Assembly (NCBI GenBank): GCA_025200525.1
Contig: CM045762.1
Span: forward strand, 104,558,682 to 104,622,681
Source of the DNA: Camellia lanceoleosa
Taxonomy: Eukaryota; Streptophyta; Magnoliopsida; Ericales; Theaceae
Direction of reading: 5' to 3'
DNA length: 64,000 nt
Shown here: positions 1 through 11,955 of the stretch, in pieces
How the letters are laid out: the number at the start of each line of letters is the position of its first letter
Position numbering within the stretch: the first letter of the stretch is position 1
Program-made: the position numbers and the translations under genes
The notes under the pieces: model-generated
What the model saw: the letters and a program-made list of their open reading frames with translations, nothing else
Told to the model about the DNA's origin: nothing
Database searches by the model: none

Positions 1-1065
1 TAGGATATACCTAAGTGCCCAGTCAATCTACTTGATGAGCAAGTTAGGACATATTTCGAGGATGAGACTTGGAAGAAGTGGAAAGAAGGGTATTGCTGTG
101 GCGGAGGAAATTATCCATAATCCATATTTCTTTGGGTTAGGGTATAGACCCACGAAAGATGATTGAAGTAAGAAGGGGGATGAGGTGAGAGAAAGGACCA
201 AAGCTAAGAGGATCGACAAGCAATATGAATTAAAGTACAAACTGATCCGGAACCTTGAATGGTCGTTTTATTTGAGAGGGAGATGACATCCCCTTTTATG
301 GTTTTCCTAAACCATGGGTAAACCTTGAGACAAAGGAGTGTCTCCCCAGATTTGAGTTTTTCTTTGACCACCAGCTGTCTGAAAGTGAGGACATGAAAGC
401 AAAATTTAGAAATGGCTCAGGCCAAGACGGGAATAGCTATTTGGCCAAAGCGGTGGGGGACAAAGTGAAGACACTAGTTGATTGTGAAGCTAGCATCGAG
501 TTACATGGTTTTAAGGATGTTAGTGTTTTTGTGATTGGGGAAGGATCGTTCGTGGATTGCAGTGATCTCATCTTGGATGCATCTAAGGCACCTCATTTGA
601 CATGGCAACTCGAGAAGGGTTGTATCATGGAGTCCGAATCTGATAGTGAGCTTGAGTCTGATTCCACTGAGTCTGTAGAGTTGGAGTCAGACTCGAGTTC
701 TTTTGGTAGTTTTGAGCCAAATGGTTTTAGGGTTGATAACCCAGATACCATTGTTTTGTCTCGGTCTTCTTTTTCGTTTTCTTTTGAGTCCACTGTATCT
801 GTTGAGCTAGACCTGATGAATGAGAATCATTTGGATTGTGCTTACTTTTCTATGCCCTTAATTTATTGCATTGACCAAGATTTTCAATATGTTGATGAAA
901 ACGAAGAGGAATAAAGGTTTTGAAAAATCTAATTAATTATGAGGATGAGAGGCGTGCAAACCTTTGATGAATGAGATTGTTCCATTAATGTGGGTACTAA
1001 GAAGGGTCCTGTAACATGCTCGGGTACCCATGCGCATTAAATAGTTCGACTCTTGACTTTTTGAT
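1..1065 (+). pseudogene. Ty3/gypsy polyprotein fragment, protease-RT linker
   Basis: This is part of a retrotransposon polyprotein, cut off by the window start. Near 130-170 one frame reads GLGYRPTKDD and then meets a stop; this resembles the G-patch/linker stretch before RT in plant Tat-type polyproteins. The longest open part (393-914) has an acidic Ser/Glu-rich centre with repeated ESDS and ends in YCIDQDFQYVDENEEE. Reading on in shifted frames gives INYEDERRAN, then NEIVPL and VGTKKGP, the short conserved segment just upstream of RT. RT itself does not follow. Similarity stops near 1,075, where an LTR begins, so this is probably the target into which the next element inserted. The many frame changes show it is dead. 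An unrelated acidic host gene is possible but less likely. Confidence 0.55.
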
Positions 1066-1089
1066 CTAGTCTCACAAGTGCAATGTGAA

Positions 1090-3246
1090 TCATAGATGAG
1101 AGTCTAGATTTGGCAACTTTTATGAAAAATCCATTTTAATACAAAATCTTTGCCAAAAATGGATCAGATCACCAAATCTTAGAGTCGCCACCTAATATTT
1201 TTGAAAAATTAGGAAACTCATGACTCATGCCAATGCCATTGTTCGTCAGAACCAAGGATGCTTGTCTCTAACCTTAAGTACGAGGGGAAAGTCATTAATT
1301 GAACACTCCCGACCTACTTTGGAACAACTTGATTTCATGTAGTTTGAAAGAGTTTTGAAGATCTAAAACTCAAAGAAATTGAGTTTACAAACATGAAAAT
1401 CAACATTATTCCAAATTAACCGACACATCCTTCATCCACCAACATTCATACAGTTATATCAAGTAAGCAAGTAGTCTCATGGTAGAATGTTAAATATAGT
1501 AAGAAAAATACACACAAGTGGGATGCTAAAGTATAAAAACTTACATGTTTACCGACATCTTGAGAACAGCTACAAAACAAAGTTAGCGAAATATACATGA
1601 TTTTATATACAAAATCCTAATGCAATTCACTCATGAGATGCAACTAAAGATTCAATTTCTAATATATGACATGTGAATTATCACAAGAACATGAGGTAGC
1701 GCACAAAATCACATAGGAATTGATTAAATCCACAAATGCAAACTTGGTTGAATCAAGATGCATGAAACATTGATGCAAAGCATGGATTTGATGAAAAAGG
1801 AAATATGATGCTTCTACACAAATAAGGAAAGCAAGTAAATGAATAGGGTAAAAAGAAGTGTGAAAGAATAATTACAAACTAAATGAGAGAGAGAGAGAGA
1901 GAGAGAATTACAACAAAATAAAAATCTCACAAAACACTCAAATAAAAATAAAAATAAAAATAGAAGCTTCATGTGTCTTGAGGATTGCTGAAAACTAATA
2001 TGCTCAACACTGGAAGACTACTCCATTTTGTCCAAAAGAAGCTAAATGTCCGGACGGCCAACTAGGGCTAGCAAAACCTCCCTTGTTGTAAAACCGAGAA
2101 AAAGAAAAAAGGAATATGTAGGTGGCTCAACTAATCACTTTCGGTTAGATTATAACAAAACTAATATGAAACTAAAGTATGAAAACTAATATAAGATAGA
2201 AAGTGCAAGAAAATGAGTAACAGATAGAAAATGCAAGAAAATGCAAGAAAATGAAAGAATTGAAAACTACACGCTTCCGATTAGATTGCAACAAAACAAT
2301 ATGAAATGAAAGTAAGAAAATGAATTTGAAATAGAAATAAAAGAATTGAAAATTCACCTTCTAAAGAAATGGTAGGCTTCTTGATTTCCAAACTTCCTTT
2401 TGATCACCCTCAAGGTTATGATTATGATCTTAATCCTCAATTCAAGAGCTTGAAATTTGAGGTTAGAATGATGGTTTTGGACAAATGTATGATCACGCTT
2501 TAATCTTGTTCAACTTAGCAAGACTACTCTCTCTTTGATCAAAGCTTTGGGACTTGGTTCATGAGTGGTTTTTGCAAGGGAAGATGAGATATGGTGTATA
2601 GCTTGAGAAAATGGAAGTTCACAACTAACACTTAATTTTGTTTAACTCTCGAATTCAAAGCTTAAACTCTCTTTTTCTCTATCTTTAGCCTTCTCTACTC
2701 AATCGATCCTTCTTCTCCTCTTAACAATTTGATGTATGCATATAGGCAATGCAAGTGGTGAAATGGCAGAAGACAAGAATGGAGCATTAAGAAAGACAAT
2801 AGAGAAAATAAAGCACTAATGGAGCTAATGGAAGACAAAAGTGGAGCATTACCTTCAATGGATTAAGTACTAGGCAATGAAGGTTGAATATACATGCATT
2901 TAATGCATGAATGGGTCAGAAAATCGGTTTAAGAAGTGCCCCACCCGAACTAACAAAAAACCTGGGCAATTTGTCTCTGGCGGTTGACCAAACGGAAGAC
3001 TGCCTAGAAACAGATTTGCGTATTTTGCTCATGTTTGGCTGCATTTCACTCCAGTTTAGTCCAACCTCGCTCCGGGTGTCCAACGGGGCTTAAATACTTG
3101 ACCAAAATAGGCTTAAGGTTGGGAACAAAGCTCAAATTTCATCTCTCTTATTGAGGATTTTGTGAGAAACATATTTTGATTTTCATCATCGGGTGATCAA
3201 AAGAAAGCACCCAAGTCTTAGGGCTGGTCAAAATGGGGTATCTATA
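1090..3246 (-). mobile_element. 3' LTR of E1 (minus orientation)
   Basis: Read on the minus strand, the LTR starts at 3,246 with a GATACCCCATTTTGACC motif directly after a purine tract (GTTAAAGAGGGGGCAAC). The same motif in the same context starts the plus-strand LTR at 14,518. The far end (1,090-1,260) matches, in reverse complement, the ends of the related copies at 17.37-17.51 kb and 25.1-25.27 kb. A (GA)n run lies at 1,885-1,907. The exact left end is uncertain because no target site duplication could be paired. Confidence 0.6.
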
Positions 3247-3263
3247 GTTGCCCCCTCTTTAAC
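3247..3263 (-). other. polypurine tract of E1
   Basis: On the minus strand the purine-rich GTTAAAGAGGGGGCAAC sits immediately before the LTR start. This is the position and composition of the plus-strand priming site used in reverse transcription of LTR elements. Confidence 0.55.
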
Positions 3264-3699
3264 AAAACTCAAAGTCATTTCATGATGTGAGTGAATGTTA
3301 AAGCCCGAAGATGAACCTTTTGACGAGGTTGTAAGACTTGGGCAAACAAAAAAAAGATGCAAATACAATTTGTTGAAACTGAGGGTTGCCTACATATCCC
3401 TTTACAAGGAATCAAATCAGCATAGTTTAGAGGCAAGATGCAAATAACATGCTCGAAATACAATTTGAAAGTTGGACTTACACGCTTTCCGTAGCCAGTT
3501 TTTTTTTTCTCGAAAATTCATGATTATGTAATGCAATGTAATGTAATGGAATGATGATAAACATATGAAGGTAGCAACATGAGAGGCAAGCCTTGCAAAT
3601 AATGTGAAGCATAACAAGAGGTGCATCGCATATAAATGTGCCACAACACAAACAATAAAATGGAGTGCATCGCATACAAATGTGCCACAACACAAATAA

Positions 3700-4185
3700 T
3701 AAAGGGGAAAGTTTTATTCGAAATCCAAATACGTCTCACGTGAGAGGAGGAATAGTGAACTCGAAATCCAAATGCGTCTCTTGCGAGAGGAGAAATACTG
3801 GTATAACTAACATGCATACCTAATCATATTTCATATGGAGAGGGGAAAGGTTTTAACTGGGAAGACCTCAAATCCTAACACGTTTCACGTGAATGGTGGA
3901 AAGGTGGTGTAACCAACAGGTGTACCTAACCGTATTTCATACGGAGAGGGGAAAGGTTTTCACCGAATAAACTACAAATCCTAACATGTTTCACGTGGAA
4001 GGAGAAAATGTGGTGTAATGAATAGGCATACCTAATTGTATCTCATATGGAAAGGGGGAAGGTTTTAACTGAATAAACTGAAAATCCTAACACGTTTCAT
4101 GTGAAAAGAAAAAATGTGGTGTAACCAATAGGCGTACCTAATCACATCTTATACGAAAGGGGGGAAGGTTTTAACCGTATTTCAG
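3700..4185. repeat. tandem repeat of about 107 bp with CACGTG cores
   Basis: At least three to four diverged units of roughly 105-110 bp share GGTTTTAAC, AATCCTAACACGTTTCACGTG, GGTGTAACCAATAGGCGTACC and a CATATGGA or CATACGGA segment. Most units contain a CACGTG hexamer (G-box/E-box core). The array lies in the 3' untranslated region of E1, where the related elements carry other tandem arrays (13.3-14.0 kb and 47.2-47.6 kb). Confidence 0.7.
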
Positions 4186-4187
4186 TG

Positions 4188-4545
4188 ATGCACAAATACA
4201 TTGGTATACATACAACATACATTAGTATACTTACACATACTTAGTGTACATACACATATATACACAGACATACATATACATACCAAATATATTCATATAT
4301 ATACATACTTTTATATACAGATACCTATACATACATATACAGAATATATTACATAGATATACATATAATATATATATACATATATATACATACAAAATAT
4401 ATACATACATATATATAGGCAAACATACAAATACACATATACATACGGACACATATACCAATACATCACATACGGTATACACATATACGGTGTACATATA
4501 TATACAGAATATACACATACAAATACATACATATTATATATAGAT
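4188..4545. repeat. (TA/CA)n-type microsatellite
   Basis: A 350 bp low-complexity tract is built from ACATATATACA-like steps. The apparent Tyr/Ile/Cys-rich reading frames on both strands are artefacts of this repeat. A short CT-rich run (TCTCTCTC) follows at 4,570. Confidence 0.85.
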
Positions 4546-4619
4546 CATATATCTCTGTCCCATGTTTCTGTCTCTCTCTCTCTCTGCCCCGTTGGTCTTC
4601 ATCGAGCATCGTGTCTAGC

Positions 4620-5420
4620 GCACAATTTCAACAATCATGGCGCGCCTGATAGACAACAACTGGACTAGCCTCATTTGTCAAAGATTGCCTTAACAATCCC
4701 TTTTCTCTTGGCTTCTTTTTCTTTTGTAGCTTCTTCTTAAACCGAGGCCTGCGAGAGAGTATAGCAGAAAGCTGTAAACTCCCCCTACCATTACTCTGCC
4801 AATTTTCTCTTTAGAGGCATTACTCTCCTCTGATATGGCCTTTTCCCACCATACTTTTTCCCTTTTCCCAGACCTTAATGACTCACTGATAAAGATTGCT
4901 GACACCAACTCCTTGGAGCCTCGACAGAGTGTCCCTGCCCCTACCATTGTTTTAAGTTTTCTTGCATTGTTAGTCGATTAATTGATGGCAGCGCAGTCTG
5001 ACAATGATGCTAACTCTTATACATTAAATTCCTATGTGGAGACCATAATCGCGGTCTCCAATTTGTCCCGCCGCTACATACCAGACAAATAAGGTAACTC
5101 TTGTCGAAAGCATAACTTTGTCTTTTCCATTCCATGTTTCAAGATGCCCAAAAGGAGATTAACCAATTGAAAAAAGGAAATACAGAGTTGAAATGCCAGG
5201 CAACCTCCGCAGCTTGATTCAAAGCTCCTTAGTGCTCCTCATTTGTTGGACGGCATAGAGTAATCTCTTTTAGAAGCTTTGCAAATGCTGAAGCAGAGTC
5301 TTCAAGAGCTTTCAAGGAATGAAGATGTGGTGAGGCAATTGACAAAGAATCATAATGAAGCCATCTGCAAATGATGTCAGTTTGTAATTGTTGAACGGCC
5401 ACTAGCGATCCAAGAACATT
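4620..5420 (+). pseudogene. degenerate antisense extra ORF of E1, coiled-coil remnant
   Basis: The plus strand carries broken coding sequence opposite in direction to E1. Recognisable pieces are a coiled-coil-like KEINQLKKGNTELKCQ near 5,160-5,205 and QMLKQSLQELSRNEDVVRQL near 5,285-5,345, separated by stops. The position (between integrase and 3' LTR) and antisense orientation match the extra ORFs known from Tat elements, and better copies lie at 19.9-22.0 and 43.3-45.9 kb. The N-terminal part (4,620-5,090) is too degraded to align by eye. Its function in any element is unknown. Confidence 0.35.
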
Positions 5421-5429
5421 CCTTTATCT

Positions 5430-6680
5430 TTGTTTTTGTTTTCTTTGTTTGTTTGCTTGTTTTTTTTTTCCCCCATTTATTTTTGCATGGGTGTGGGCAC
5501 TTAGCTTTAGCTCTCTTTGGTACCACTTTGATTGGGGTTAATCCCTGACATTAATAAAATGAGTTTGTTTTGCAAATCTGAATGGTATGAATGGCACAAC
5601 ACTGAGCATGAAAACCATTGTGTTTTGAATTTTGCAATTGAGAATGGTTGCATTTCAATGAATCCTGAATTGAATGTCGAGCCTATAATGGACCAAAACA
5701 CAAAATACAACTCAATGAAAGGAAAACAAAGCAAAAACCTTCCCAAACGCACCCCTTTATGCTTGCTAGAATAAAATGGACACAAAACAAAACATCACTG
5801 GTCAACCACCTGACTAAAGGACATCACCAGAGATAACTACTGTGCATTTTCCGGTGAGTGCTTAACTGAAAGAAAAAGTACAAGTTAATGTGACCTGGGT
5901 AACGAGGACTTGAGAGTGCGGGAAAAAGATAGAAAATCTGACTTGACTGTGCCCCTAGTTCATCGCTTTGATATTTTCCGTTTGGTTTTCTAATAAAAAG
6001 AGTTTGGTTAACATGAGGGTTTGCTTAACCTGCTTGTTCCACTTCTCTATTTTGAAATCATGTAAGTCAGGCTATGAGCACTGAAAATTTTTCATTTTTG
6101 GTCTAAAGAATGGTCTGGGTTTCGCAAAAATGGAGTAATTATCGAGAAAATTAGTCAACTTCATGAAAAATCCTCAAAATTTGTTTTTGCAAATGACCAC
6201 TACCCGACAAACATGAAATGAACCCTTGAGATGCACAACTAAATCTGTCTTGCAATTGAACTCGTCATGAAGGAGAAATAGGACAGTTGAATTGAACAAG
6301 ATGAGCCAATCAAACATAGATAGGATAGCCGAGTCGAATAAAGATACACTAATCAAACATGGATGGGATGAGTGAGTTGATAAATGATTAGGGCTGAAAT
6401 TCAAGATAAAGTTGCTTATGTATCCAAAAATTAGGAATCAAGTAATATGTAGTTCCGGCTAAGGTTCACTCGGGTATTAACATTCTTCTTTTACGCTTTA
6501 ACTTTTGTTAAAGCTACCCTTCGGGTTTTTGGCCTTGCGAGTTTTTTTATTTTTCAAATTTTTTTTTAAATTTTCCAACCTTTTTTTTTTTTCATTTTTT
6601 CATTTTTTTCATTTTCCATTTTTTTTTGTTTTTATTTTATGCTCTAACTTTTGCCTAGGTCTCCATTCTTGGTTTTCGGC
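5430..6680. other. non-coding part of E1
   Basis: No coding similarity is visible. The stretch holds T-rich tracts (5,461-5,475 and 6,545-6,640) and short open frames without recognisable motifs. It lies between integrase and the extra-ORF remnant and is probably retrotransposon 3' sequence. Confidence 0.4.
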
Positions 6681-6689
6681 TTAGCGAGC

Positions 6690-7690
6690 CTCTCAAGGAT
6701 AATATTTCTTCAGCTTATCCACGTTGATTGGTTACGAGAGCTCTAAACCATCAAAATCCATGAGAATGACAGCTTACCCTAACCAAATTGACTTGATGAT
6801 GTAGGGACCCATCCAATTGGGTTTGAACTTGCCCCTAGGGTCGTGGATAGGAGCTCGATTGTCCTTCAGCACTAAGTCTCATTCCCTCAAATTCCTGGAT
6901 CTGGCATTTTTGTTGAATGCTTTGGCAATCTTGTGTTGATACCCCTGAACGTGGTATAACACCTTCAATCTTCACTTATCAAGTATTAGCTCCTCAAAAT
7001 CAATTTTGTTGCCAATTAGCTTTTACTATTTGACATTCAGCCATATTCCTCAATGAAGATACTTCTAATTTGATCGGCAAAAAAACCTTCATTCCATATA
7101 CCAAAGAGTAAGTGGTTTCCCCAATAGACGTTCGGATCGATGTCTTGTATCCCCAAAGCTCAAAAGGCAGTTTATCTGGCCAATCTCTATAGGTTTCCAC
7201 CATCATACGCAGAATAGTCTTGATGTTCTTATTTGTAGATTCAAAGGCTCCATTGGTTTGTGTCATGTATGTTAATGACTTGGGAAAAGCCATGTTATAT
7301 TTCTCAAGTAGAACTGCCACTTCTCCTCTGAAGTGTGAGCCATTGTTTGAAATTACTTCATTTGGCACCCCATATCGGCCAATAATGTTATTCTTGATGA
7401 ATTTGGCCAGGAGTGATGCTTTTAACACTAAAAACAACTGTTCTTTGACCTACTTGGTAGAGTAATCAATGGCAACTAAGATAAACTCATGCCTATTTGA
7501 ACCCTTCAGTGTGATTACCCCGATAATGTCTATGCCCCCAGACTAAGAAAGGCCAAGGCAAAGTCATGTTATAGAGTTTTGATGGCGAGATATTCATGCG
7601 ATTGGCGTCGATTTGACATTTGTGGTATCTCCTAATGAAGTCAATACAATCAACGTTCATGGTTAACTAATAGTATTTGTGTCTAAGGAT
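6690..7690 (-). pseudogene. Ty3/gypsy integrase, E1
   Basis: Integrase inserts the element cDNA into chromosomal DNA. The minus strand shows, in order, the end of the zinc-binding region (DCIDFIRRYHKCQ, near 7,640), the core start GIDIIGVITLKGSNRHE and VAIDYSTK, the open stretch 7,437-7,000 with GRYGVPNEVISNNGSHF and NGAFESTNKNIK, and the C-terminal signature RGKFKPNWMGPY near 6,830-6,790, followed by a stop and MDFDGLEL. The D,D(35)E triad reads D, N, E: the second catalytic Asp is Asn in ISNNGSHF. Stops occur near 7,550, 7,455 and 6,770. This is a typical Tat-type integrase and is inactive. Confidence 0.85.
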
Positions 7691-8019
7691 TTTTCTAGCC
7701 AGTATTATATCGTTCATATGGGCTCCACACTCTCCTCCATGGATGGTTTCCATGATACACTTTGCCTCTTCTTCCTCTACACACAACTTATGCATTTCCA
7801 GATGTCCTCTTCTGTACTCCTTATCTTTGCAGATGATGAAATGAGCAGCCAGACATCATATCTCCATTTTGCCCTTGGCATTTGCCCCTTGTGGGTATGT
7901 ACTGGTTTCCAAAAAGTTCCAAATATCAAAGTACTAGGGGTTTTTATCTCGAACTTCTTATGTTGCAGCTATATGCAGGCATATATCTTTGTTTTGTTAG
8001 GATTGGGCACATGTTAACT

Positions 8020-8574
8020 CTAATTGGTATATCTATAACAAAGGCTAGGGTTGCCAACGCAATTAGCAAATCGGTTATTCTCTCTCACCATGTGTGTAAA
8101 TGTCAGTCTCTCGAACCTTGGGATCAACATGTCTAAGATTTGATGATAGAATTTCATTTTCTCCTCGTTAACCTTCCAGTGTCCATTGGCTTGAGAGACG
8201 ATCAAGTTTGAATCCCCACTCATATCCAACTTTATTGCCTCTAGTTCTAGAGCTGCTTCCAGTCCGGCAATGCGTGCCTTATACTCTTCTTGGTTATTAG
8301 ACACCCTAAATTGAAGTTTGAAAGCTAAAAGGATATGGGAATCATTTGGCATTATAAGCAAGACACCTATCCCAGAGCCAAATTGATTGGATGCTCCATT
8401 AAAGTACAATTTCCAAGTGTCTTCTTCCATCTGCATGGCATCTTCATCTGGGAATGAATAATCCATATCTTCTTCTCCTTCAATCGGGTGATTAGGCAAA
8501 AATTTTGCCACGACCCTTCCTTTAATAGATTTGCGAGCGACATACTTAAGATCGAATTCAAAAAGCAAAAGCAA
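8020..8574 (-). pseudogene. second (archaeal-type) RNase H, E1
   Basis: This is the extra RNase H domain that marks the Tat lineage and would degrade RNA in RNA:DNA hybrids. A tether segment (FDLKYVARKSIKGRVVAKFL) leads into the domain WKLYFNGASNQFGSGIGVLL. It continues with NQEEYKARIAGLEAALEL, MSGDSNLIVSQANGHWK and MVRENNRFAN. The first catalytic acidic residue is Asn here (YFNGASN, where YVDGASN is usual); the Glu of NQEEYKA and the Asp of SGDSN are kept. The frame stays open for 184 codons. Downstream (8,020-7,690) broken code with EEDIWKCISCV marks the integrase zinc-binding region. Confidence 0.85.
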
Positions 8575-9080
8575 CTAACTAGCTAGCCTACTAGTAAGCA
8601 CTAGTTTCTCAAAGAGATATTTGATGGGGTCTAATCTTGAAACCAGAACTGCCGAGTGAGCTAACAAGTAGTGTCTTAACTTCTTGGTCATCCAAACCAA
8701 AGCCAAGCAAGCCTTTTCCAAGGGAGTGTAACGGGCCTTGTATTCAAGCATCTTCTTGCTCAAGTAGTAGATGGCTTTCTCCACTTTCTTTCCCGACTCT
8801 TGTGCAAGCATACATCCCATGGTTGATTCAGTCACTGATAAATACAAAATTAGCAATTTTTCTGGCTTAGGTGGCGATAACACATGTAGATTCTACAAAT
8901 ACTACTTAACTTGCTCGAAGGTGAACTAACACCAATCATCCCATTGGAACTTCTTTCCTTTCTTTAACAAACCAAATAGTAGTTCACAGGTCAAGGTTAA
9001 TTTAGAAATAGACCTCATTATGAATTGCACTTTACCTAGAAAGCCTCGCATGTCTTTTTCAGTCGAGAATGGGATACTTA
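8575..9080 (-). pseudogene. RT C-terminus and first RNase H, E1
   Basis: The minus strand begins at about 9,080 with IPFSTEKDMRGFLGK, the conserved connection after RT. It continues with FIMRSISKLTLTCELLFGLL and KGKKFQWDD, then the RNase H domain with LSPPKPEKLLILYLSVTEST, EKAIYYLSKKMLEYKARYTP and LEKACLALVWMTKKLRHYL. Three in-frame stops lie near 8,925, 8,905 and 8,895; 8,883-8,575 is open. The sequence upstream of IPFSTEKD switches abruptly at 9,080 to unrelated PMD-type sequence, so the RT core is missing here. It is partly present at 17.55-18.05 kb. Confidence 0.8.
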
Positions 9081-11120
9081 AACTCCGGCAGATGCAACAG
9101 CATACTCTATCTGCCGTACCATATGGATTACAGAGTCAATTAACTGGAGGCATTGCTCAGTGTAGGCCGCTAGAGGCTGTGGAAGGAACAAAGTCATTAG
9201 TAATAAGGTAAAACAATGAGAAATAATGGGTGAGGCTAAGGTTAAAGGAAAGATGTATATTTGACGCATGTCCAAAACAAGTGTAATCACAGGCCTCTCT
9301 GGAGGCTCGAGAGAGATCTCCTGCAACGCCCCATTCGAGCTCATATATGTTATTGATGTGGAAAGCACAGGGAAGCCAATGGTAGGATCAACTGGAGGAA
9401 CATGAATTGTAGCAGTTGGAGCAGGAACAGGAGCAACAACAACAACACCAGCCTCAACAACACGGTCAGTGCCTAGAGTAAGAGGAAGCACGATATGGGT
9501 GTGCAAGAAGGCAGTATAGTCCCCATGCCAGTAGAACAGGTCAGCCTCCTGTCAGGCCATCATCGCGTCATGCTTCTCCAGGTCAATAATGTCATCTGCA
9601 GTCCTCATACATAGAGAAAGATGAAGAGGAACACCTGGGACTACCTAGCCTATTGCCTGGTGCAAGAAGCGGTCTTCTAAGTACCAAGCCCTACAGAATG
9701 GACCCTTTAGAAGGATCCTTATCCGAGAAGCCGCCCAGGACACGGCAAAATGTTCCCTCACAATGTGGGGCATGGCTACCCGAGGATGCTAGTCAATCTA
9801 CAAACAAAAAAATGCAAGGATAATTTTAGATACTGAGATATGAGGATGAAGTGATGAGGAAGAGAACATAGATCAAGTTTAGTTTAGCGTACCTGAGGAG
9901 AGGTCACGATGTCAAATAAATGCTAGTATTAGGCAAAACTACGGGTATAGCGATACCGAGAGCGAAATGGACTATCAAAGTATAGCAATCGAGGTAACAC
10001 CCATTTGATTGGTTAGGTCCGCATTGCCCCAATCATAATCTCCCACTCTTGGGAGGTCCGCTAGGGTACTCAGTAGATACAATCCAATGGTATTTTTTCT
10101 GTTCGCAAACAGAAAAGCACAGAGAACGTAAAGAAGAAAACCTAGGGCATAGTGTGTCGTCTTCTCAGGGGTCTAGGGCAATGGGCCATAAAATACTAGT
10201 ACAACCAGTTGTACCAGATTATCATGGGACTGGAAAACTCAGGGATTGTCCTTAGAAGGTGAATTTGGGCTACACGCCACTCTCCCATGTTTCGATCAAA
10301 TGGGATCGGGTCACCCCCTACCCGAAGGCCAGTAATCAAAGTGAAGTTGTAAGGGGTCATCATCATTTCCCCGATAGATGAAAAGTGGAAGGAGTTGGTG
10401 GTGTCCCACCACCTCTCCACCAAAGTGGAAAATATGGACAAGGTGCTTTGGAGCTGTGAGATCTCAGAGGAAAACATACTGAAGCCTACAACATCCACGA
10501 GAGCTTGGACCCCAGGAGGGCTGACTCCATTCCAGCTGTAGGGATAGATCATAGTCCCATATCCTTTCATCGCTCGACTGTTAGCCTGTTGCAAAAGATA
10601 GTTGTTAGCAAAGTGTAGAGATAAGACAAAAATAGAATACAGATGAACAAAAGCAAGGTGGAGTTAGATTCTTGCCAATCCTAGGTGTATGCGTCACTCT
10701 AAAAAAAATACATTCGCGGATACCCCGCGTCAAATGTTAACATACTTCCGCGGATCAATCGATGAGTATGTGGATAGTAAGTGGCCAGGTCGAATGGCCT
10801 CTCACACAAAGTTGGCATCTCAGGCTCTAACACTAGAGAGATAATGTCCTCTGTTGCTATGTCTGGATCATCGATCTTAGTACCCATGTTAGTGACAAGC
10901 TCAGGAACCTCAACTTCGGGGACAAGAGAGGGCACGTCACCCTCAATAATTTTAGGAGCATCATTCTCGTGAGAAAGTTCAAAAGGTGAAAAGGTGGTTT
11001 TCGGAGGGAGTTATATCGAATGAATGGGAGTTGTGGTGTTTTATAATGTTTTGTGAGGTGAAAAGTCAAAATTGTCCTGTGACGATAGATTTGGTGAATA
11101 ACGATTTGTTCTACGGACAC
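9081..11120 (-). pseudogene. plant mobile domain (PMD) extra ORF of E2
   Basis: This encodes a plant mobile domain protein (aminotransferase-like PMD, Pfam PF10536 type), known from Mutator-like elements, host MAIN-like genes and some gypsy extra ORFs; its biochemical role is unsettled. From 11,120 leftwards come an N-terminal part with ERPFDLATYYPHTHRLIRGS (10,830-10,760) and then 10,594-10,196 open. The open part holds SWNGVSPPGVQALVDVVGF, LVERWWDTTNSFHFSSIGEM, LITGLRVGGDPIPFDRNMGE and WRVAQIHLL, the core PMD signatures. Further left the code continues broken (NRKNT-like and DYDWGNA-like pieces near 10,110-10,020), then a Pro/Val-rich stretch and LPQPLAAYTEQCLQLIDSV ending at a stop by 9,078. 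Several frameshifts and stops, plus probable introns, make it non-functional. Confidence 0.7.
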
Positions 11121-11399
11121 GTTTTTGTTATTGAGAGAAAAGTGGTAGCAAGATGATGTTATCTGAGTAAACTCCCATTGTTTCTTGAATGATACCTACT
11201 TCCATCTAAAGTGAGGAGAGTGATCTTGATCAAGTTCATTTCAATTTTAGAGGGGCAATGTTCAAAATAGAGAGCCATTACAAAAAAGGGTTTACAATGA
11301 GAGATATGGCCAGTTGTCATGATTCATATTTTACAACCTGCATTACAGAAGGGCTTCTTTATACAAATTCCCTGAACTATACAAAGACTATATAAAGTG

Positions 11400-11955
11400 G
11401 GTGTGACTCTCAAAACCAAGTCGAACTAAGCTGCAGGAATAGAATGGCAGCGCTTCAAGAGGTAGTTGAACCCTCTCGGTGTGTCCTCGTCGCTACTACT
11501 ACCACTTTAGCTATTAGATCTCTCCTCGGAGTTAAAAGACTCAAGAGTGGGGGGGCCAAAATAGTTCCATGTCGTCCTGTAACAAAGGAATGATCAGTCT
11601 AAGAACAAGAGATAGAAATTGATTGAGGGATGAGTTAGCAAAAAGATTAGAGAGGTAACCTCATCAGAAAGGTCTGAAGAAGGGGAAGGCAAGGAACTGT
11701 GAGGAAAGGGTCCACGTTCTCGACCTTGTCCTCGATCATTACTACTACCCCGAGCACTGCTCTCACCTAAGCTCTAGCTTGGTTCATACTAACGACCATG
11801 AATGCACACGTGGCCCATGACTCTTCTATAACTTGGACCACGGGTCTTGTCGCGACCTCTAATTTGGGCAATGGCATTGGTCGACAGTATTCATCTTCCA
11901 AAGGGCGAAGAGAGAACTCATTCTCTTCTACCAATGGAAGAAGAAACATCTTCAT
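11400..11955 (-). pseudogene. Gly/Arg-rich plus acidic exon pair, copy 2
   Basis: The minus strand encodes KMFLLPLVEENEFSLRPL at the start, then a low-complexity RGSSNDRGQGRERGPF segment, SLPSPSSDLSDE, an apparent intron (11,577-11,660, GT-AG, acceptor TTTGTTACAG) and DDMELFW, with a Ser/Asp-rich tail SGSSSDEDTPRGFN. The intron falls between DE and DD exactly as in the copy at 12.5-12.9 kb, so the two are duplicates or paralogous tails of the same PMD-type ORF. Stops and a G-run frameshift (11,548-11,555) break it. No catalytic domain is visible. Confidence 0.45.

Noticed and set aside
3417..3817. Overlapping Cys/His-containing frames suggestive of a zinc protein
   Set aside because: They overlap in several frames across repeated CATCGCATACAAATGTGCC segments of the E1 3' region; no spacing fits a known zinc finger.
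4231..4543. Long Tyr/Ile/Cys-rich open frames on both strands
   Set aside because: They are produced by the TA/CA microsatellite and have no composition of a real protein.
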